In this document: positions 6,260 to 9,314 of the stretch, piece by piece | Numbering within the stretch: position 1 is the first letter of the stretch | Layout of the letters: every line of letters begins with the position of its first letter | Source of the DNA: Chloroflexi bacterium 13_1_40CM_68_21 | Lineage (GTDB): Bacteria > Chloroflexota > Limnocylindria > P2-11E | NCBI GenBank assembly: GCA_001917735.1 | Contig: MNEO01000023.1 | Location: 1-9,314 of the forward strand | Reading direction: 5' to 3' | Length of the DNA: 9,314 nt | Program-made: the position numbers and the translations under genes | The notes under the pieces: generated by a model | The model's input: the letters and a program-made list of their open reading frames with translations, nothing else | Databases searched by the model: none | Told to the model about the DNA's origin: nothing

Positions 6260-7398
6260 GCTGACTCCTTCTTCGCGAGGACGCGCTCGATCCGGGCGAC
6301 GGTACGAATGAGCTCTTCGTCGCGCAAACGCCGCGTGAGCGCCGTGTCGATCGCGCGGGCTTCGGCGGCGCGCGCCGGGTCATCGGCCTCGACACGTGCG
6401 AGCACCTGCTCGAGAGGCGCCGCCGGATCCAGCCCGTACGCCGCAGCAAGCCCGCCGAGCAGCTCGCGCCGCAGCCGGCCGCGCGCGATCTCGTCGCGGT
6501 GCGACCGGCGCAGCAAGCCGGCGAACGAGCGGACGTATTCGAGGCTCGATCGGGGCGGGCGCGGGTCGGCCGGAAGCGGCGGACCCAGCCGGCGGCCAGA
6601 AAGCAGGAGATAGCCGAAGACCGTCGCGCCGACGAAGAGCAAGGCGCGCCCCAGCCAGGTTCCCTGCAAGAGGACGAAAAGGTCGGGCGAGGGATGTGAT
6701 CCGTGGTGGTATTCGTCGAAGCCGACCGCGCGGTTGCCACTGAATCCGCCCGCCGCGAGCGAGAGCGCGAAGCGCCCGTTGTCGGCGGTCCCGAGGAACT
6801 GGTTGAGGAATGGCGCGAGACTGCCGACGACGATCAACGTCCCGAGCCCCTCGCGCGTCATCGCGCCCAAGACGGTGCCGTCGAAGCGGACCACCGGTTC
6901 CCACCGCGCGCTCAACCGGAGGGATGAGCCCTGGTCGAACGAGACCGATTGAGCGGGCGCGGCGGCGACGGCCACCGACAGGGTGCCGTAGGTCCCTCCA
7001 CGGTCCAGGCCGACCATGCTGGTGCCGAACGCCGACAAGAGGCGCGACTCCGAAAGGCCGAGGTCGGTCGCGACGACGATCGTGCGTCCATCCTGCAGGT
7101 AGGAGCGGAGCGCGACCACGTCCGTCTCCGAGATGAACTCGGTGACGCCGAGCATGAAGAGAACGCTCGCGCCGCTCTCGCGTGGCGCGAAGCGGTCGCC
7201 CTGCACGATGACGGTCTGCGCGCCGAGACCTTCCATCAGTCGCCGCAGGTCCGAGGCGCCGCCGTTCGCGGTGTCGAACACCGACCCCGTACGGATCGAC
7301 TGATTGCTCCCGATCACGAAACCGGCGCCCACGAGAATGATCAGCGAGAGGATCGCCCCGATGACGTAGAGCGGGTCGACGCGGGACAGCGATCTCAT
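6256..7398 (-). CDS. DUF4350 domain membrane protein
   Basis: A 380-residue protein. A signal-anchor helix (about 10-29) leads into an extracytoplasmic DUF4350 region (about 35-245). Its glutamine-amidotransferase-like beginning (DLRRLMEGLGAQTVIV, then VLFMLG and IVVATDLGLSE) is followed by the diagnostic FDEYHHG motif (227-233). A second helix (about 249-266) returns the chain to the cytoplasm, where a helical tail (about 270-380) contains RSSLEYVRSFAGLLRR and ends in EELIRTVARIERVLAKK. ELIRTVAR (362-369) is identical to a segment in the RDD tail. No catalytic Cys is evident, so enzymatic activity is doubtful. ATG 7398 overlaps the DUF4129 stop (ATGA) and is preferred over an in-frame start near 7470, which gives an Arg/Gly-rich extension overlapping DUF4129. 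In this kind of locus it is thought to scaffold or gate the MoxR/DUF58 pair. Confidence 0.88.
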   Translation of the reverse strand: MRSLSRVDPLYVIGAILSLIILVGAGFVIGSNQSIRTGSVFDTANGGASDLRRLMEGLGAQTVIVQGDRFAPRESGASVLFMLGVTEFISETDVVALRSYLQDGRTIVVATDLGLSESRLLSAFGTSMVGLDRGGTYGTLSVAVAAAPAQSVSFDQGSSLRLSARWEPVVRFDGTVLGAMTREGLGTLIVVGSLAPFLNQFLGTADNGRFALSLAAGGFSGNRAVGFDEYHHGSHPSPDLFVLLQGTWLGRALLFVGATVFGYLLLSGRRLGPPLPADPRPPRSSLEYVRSFAGLLRRSHRDEIARGRLRRELLGGLAAAYGLDPAAPLEQVLARVEADDPARAAEARAIDTALTRRLRDEELIRTVARIERVLAKKESA

Positions 7399-8312
7399 GA
7401 CGTCGCCGCCCGCGCGAGATCCCGGGCGCGCCGGGCCTCGTCGGCGGTCGCCCCCTTCAGCCCGAACCATGCGCGGTCGTGGAGCGCGACGAGCTCGCGC
7501 AACGGATCGAGCTGCGGCAGGCCGGAGGCGCGGGCGAGGAGCTCGCGGTCGGTGAGCGACGACTCGTAGCGGATAAGCCGCCGCTCCGCGAGCGAGAGGA
7601 TCGCGTAGCGATAGAACGCGTGCAGCGCGTCTCGGGGGTCGCCCGACTCGAGGGCCAGCTGCGCCAGGCCGAGCTGCGCCGCGGTGTCTCGGGCGGCCGC
7701 CGCCTGCGCGGCGGGGAGCGCGACGCTGCGCCGGACCCGCTCGCGCACGCCGCGTGCGAGAACGACGGCGACGATCGCCAGGAGCACGAGTCCAAGTCCG
7801 ACGAGGATCGGATCGCGGATGTCGGGGGCGACGCCCGGAGGCTGCAGCCCGCCGAAGAGCTGTCGCAGCAGCGCACCGATGAAGCTGAGGAAGCTCTGCC
7901 CGCTGCTCTCCGCGCGCCTCGCATCGGCCAATTCGCGGATCAGCGCATCGGCGCGGCCAAGGTCGAACGGCGGGGCCGCCGCACGATTGGCGATCTCGAG
8001 CAGCTGATCGACGTCGGCGGTGCTCGCGTCGATGGCGGCGATGGACGAGCCCATGCGTGAGGAGATCGCGGCGTCATCGATGAGGATGGTGACGTTGCCG
8101 CCGACGCGGAGCTCGGTCGTGAGCAGCAGCTCGCTGCGGGCGCGGTTCACGTTGGCCGTGCGCTGCGGCTCGACCGCGCTGCGCGCCTGAACGAGGAGCG
8201 TGCGAACGCCGCGCAGCCGCGCGCGGTACTGCTCGAGCGTCAGTGAGTCGGCGTTCGCGGCACTCGCGGTCGCCACCTGGAATATGACGACGAGCGCGAG
8301 GACGAGCCTCAG
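7395..8312 (-). CDS. DUF4129 domain protein, probable CTG start
   Basis: A 305-residue protein if it starts at CTG 8312. The N-terminus (M)RLVLALVVIFQVATASAANA looks like a cleavable signal peptide with an ANA site after residue 21. A Leu/Ala-rich extracytoplasmic region (about 22-165) precedes a single membrane helix (DPILVGLGLVLLAIVAVVLARGV, about 167-189). The cytoplasmic C-terminal DUF4129 domain (about 205-303) shows LALESGDPRDALHAFYRYAILSLAERRLIRYE, SSLTDRELLARA (251-262) and HDRAWFG (278-284). No ATG, GTG or TTG occurs in frame at a sensible place. GTG 8276 would cut into the signal peptide, and further upstream the frame is Arg-rich and lies over the preceding gene. CTG 8312 forms a CTGA overlap with the upstream stop, matching the ATGA and GTGA junctions downstream. 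A GGAGG lies 13 nt upstream, rather far. DUF4129 proteins commonly accompany MoxR and DUF58. Confidence 0.85.
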   Translation of the reverse strand: MRLVLALVVIFQVATASAANADSLTLEQYRARLRGVRTLLVQARSAVEPQRTANVNRARSELLLTTELRVGGNVTILIDDAAISSRMGSSIAAIDASTADVDQLLEIANRAAAPPFDLGRADALIRELADARRAESSGQSFLSFIGALLRQLFGGLQPPGVAPDIRDPILVGLGLVLLAIVAVVLARGVRERVRRSVALPAAQAAAARDTAAQLGLAQLALESGDPRDALHAFYRYAILSLAERRLIRYESSLTDRELLARASGLPQLDPLRELVALHDRAWFGLKGATADEARRARDLARAATS

Positions 8313-9220
8313 GCGCGCGGCATTGCCTCCGCCGCGAGCTGGAGGTCGAAGCCTTCCTTCCGTACGCGCAGGTCGTAGTACAGGACGGTCATCGTCCCGA
8401 AGAAGAGCGGGAGCCACGCCGGGACCATCGCGAAAAAGATGATGAAGAACGCTATGCCACCCGCGGCCTGGCTGCTCGAGGCGATGAGTCCGAGCAGGAC
8501 GAACATGAACACGAAGAGGACGATGAACAGGACGAAGAGGAGCACCCCGAGCCCGACGATCCGCCAGCGGAAGCCGGCGGCGAGCTGCCACGAACGGCGA
8601 AGCGATGAGATCGGACCGTGCCGTTCGATCGTCGCGACCGCCGGAGCGATGAACCACGAGGCCTCGATGTAAGAGACCGCGAAGACGTAGACGAGGAACA
8701 CGAGGAAGCTCACGAGCGCGTTGTCGATCATCGCGCCCACGATCGAAAAGAAGATCTGCACGACGAACACCGCGAGGAACGCGAGGAGGCCGGTCAGGAA
8801 GATGCGCGGTGCCGCGCGCATGCCCACCCCGAGCGACGCACCCAGCGTGCGCGGCTGGCCCAGGTGGGCCGCGGCGGCGGCATCCACCACGCCGCCGGCG
8901 ATGATCGACCCGACGGCCAGGCCGAACAGCGAAAGCAGGATGACATACACGAACGCGGCGCCGATGAACTGGAGGAAGTTCTGATTGTTCAAGATGGCGA
9001 GCGGATCGGCGGTCCTCTGGAACGTCCCCGCGAGCGGGAGCATGTTCACGACGAGCCAGACCGAGAGCGCGAAGTAGGCGATAAGGAACACCACGAAGGG
9101 GATCGCCCCGAGCAGGAAGAGGGAGAGCGGGCGCTCGCGGTAGAGCCGGAAGACCCGGTCGACCACGTCGCCGATACCGAGCGGCCGGAGCGCGGGTGCG
9201 GTTGTTGTCGCCGCTTCCAT
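8309..9220 (-). CDS. Multipass membrane protein, glycerophosphodiester phosphodiesterase membrane-domain-like (GPDPase_memb)
   Basis: A 303-residue, very hydrophobic protein. A short cytoplasmic N-terminus with RPLGIGDVVDRVFRLYRERP (12-31) is a hallmark of this family in high-GC bacteria. Helices lie near 33-59, 82-110, 140-165, 168-195, 220-246 and 252-281. The amphipathic loop RHGPISSLRRSWQLAAG (200-216) and the terminal LYYDLRVRKEGFDLQLAA (280-297) are also typical. No catalytic phosphodiesterase motifs are present; only the membrane module is seen, so enzymatic function should not be inferred. ATG 9220 is preferred over in-frame TTG 9229. It is first in the overlapping run with DUF4129, DUF4350, moxR and DUF58, and follows a paralogous gene after 24 bp. 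It probably belongs to the MoxR membrane assembly; the exact role is unknown. Confidence 0.85.
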   Translation of the reverse strand: MEAATTTAPALRPLGIGDVVDRVFRLYRERPLSLFLLGAIPFVVFLIAYFALSVWLVVNMLPLAGTFQRTADPLAILNNQNFLQFIGAAFVYVILLSLFGLAVGSIIAGGVVDAAAAAHLGQPRTLGASLGVGMRAAPRIFLTGLLAFLAVFVVQIFFSIVGAMIDNALVSFLVFLVYVFAVSYIEASWFIAPAVATIERHGPISSLRRSWQLAAGFRWRIVGLGVLLFVLFIVLFVFMFVLLGLIASSSQAAGGIAFFIIFFAMVPAWLPLFFGTMTVLYYDLRVRKEGFDLQLAAEAMPRA

Positions 9221-9228
9221 ACGGGCCA

Positions 9229-9234
9229 ATCCTA
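9229..9234 (-). promoter_or_regulatory. Possible internal -10 hexamer, or weak AGGA ribosome-binding site
   Basis: In the 24-bp gap before ATG 9220 the minus strand reads TAGGAT, ending 8 nt before the start. It fits TAnnnT and could give a leaderless internal transcript. The AGGA inside it is also an acceptable Shine-Dalgarno core at about 9 nt, so the two readings cannot be separated by eye. Confidence 0.3.
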
Positions 9235-9244
9235 CCGACAGGGT

Positions 9245-9314
9245 CTACGGGCGCTTGCCTGCTGGGCCGCTGACCGTTGGGCTCGACATGGCCTGGGCGG
9301 CGAGCTGCAAGTCG
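9245..9314 (-). CDS. C-terminus of a second GPDPase_memb-like membrane protein (partial)
   Basis: Only the last 22 codons are in the window, ending with TAG at 9245-9247. They read DLQLAAQAM (9313-9287) and then a short Ser/Pro/Gly tail ending GKRP. The DLQLAA-x-AM segment matches the C-terminus of the next gene downstream (DLQLAAEAM), and the base before the first full codon is C, as expected for the Phe of FDLQLAA. This marks a tandem paralogue of the complete gene at 8309-9220, on the same strand and 24 bp upstream. The codons differ at several synonymous positions, so the duplication is not recent. The rest of the gene lies beyond the window. Confidence 0.7.
   Translation of the reverse strand, partial: DLQLAAQAMSSPTVSGPAGKRP

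Noticed and set aside
5414..6613. Long plus-strand open frame (about 399 codons) opposite MoxR and DUF4350
   Set aside because: It lies over intact MoxR motifs on the other strand and has a biased, motif-free composition.
7399..7470. 24-residue N-terminal extension of DUF4350
   Set aside because: Arg/Gly-rich, overlaps the DUF4129 end, and the ATGA junction at 7395-7398 gives a better start directly before the signal anchor.
8313..8657. 115-residue N-terminal extension of DUF4129
   Set aside because: Arg/Pro/His-rich and runs across the coding part of the upstream membrane protein; a signal peptide begins exactly at 8312.
1..9314. CRISPR arrays, tRNA or rRNA genes, IS elements, attachment sites
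   Set aside because: No regularly spaced direct repeats, no cloverleaf-like or rRNA-like stretches, no transposase or integrase motifs, and no gap over 80 bp in which such features could sit.

Overview
This is a high-GC bacterial chromosomal window with almost no intergenic DNA: about ten genes, all overlapping or separated by fewer than 80 bp. Nothing suggests a phage, plasmid, IS element, CRISPR array or RNA gene. The gene content, the GC-rich codon use and several starts that look leaderless (a TAnnnT hexamer 6 to 8 nt before ATG) suggest a high-GC monoderm-like lineage such as Chloroflexota (Limnocylindria or Ellin6529-like), Dormibacterota or Actinomycetota. The sequence alone does not settle which.

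Region 1 (1-1434) holds the N-terminal 451 codons of a copper-exporting P1B-type ATPase on the minus strand, cut by the window edge at the phosphorylated Asp. A 79-bp divergent spacer carries a G/C-tract inverted repeat that looks like a CsoR operator. Region 2 (1435-2240) holds a small secreted lipoprotein on the plus strand. It converges, with a 4-nt overlap, on a small membrane-anchored zinc-ribbon protein on the minus strand.

Region 3 (2010-9314) is a complete MoxR/DUF58-type membrane system in three transcription units. RDD plus zinc-ribbon (minus) and SpoIIM/DUF95 (plus) diverge from a 23-bp spacer. SpoIIM converges, with a 31-nt overlap, on a tightly coupled minus-strand operon. In transcription order that operon is: the last 22 codons of a GPDPase_memb-like paralogue, a complete GPDPase_memb-like multipass protein, DUF4129, DUF4350, MoxR AAA+ ATPase and DUF58. 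The last four junctions overlap as CTGA, ATGA, GTGA and TGATG, which implies co-translation. From memory, the same families sit together in Mycobacterium tuberculosis around Rv3690-Rv3695. The likely picture is a cytoplasmic MoxR ATPase working with the vWA-like DUF58 protein on a membrane assembly of RDD, SpoIIM, DUF4350, DUF4129 and GPDPase_memb proteins. Its substrate is unknown.

The most unusual signals are: an identical 8-residue peptide (ELIRTVAR) in the C-terminal tails of the otherwise unrelated RDD and DUF4350 proteins, encoded with different synonymous codons; a probable CTG start for DUF4129; overlapping back-to-back leaderless promoter hexamers between RDD and SpoIIM; a tandem GPDPase_memb duplication; and the CsoR-like operator before copA.
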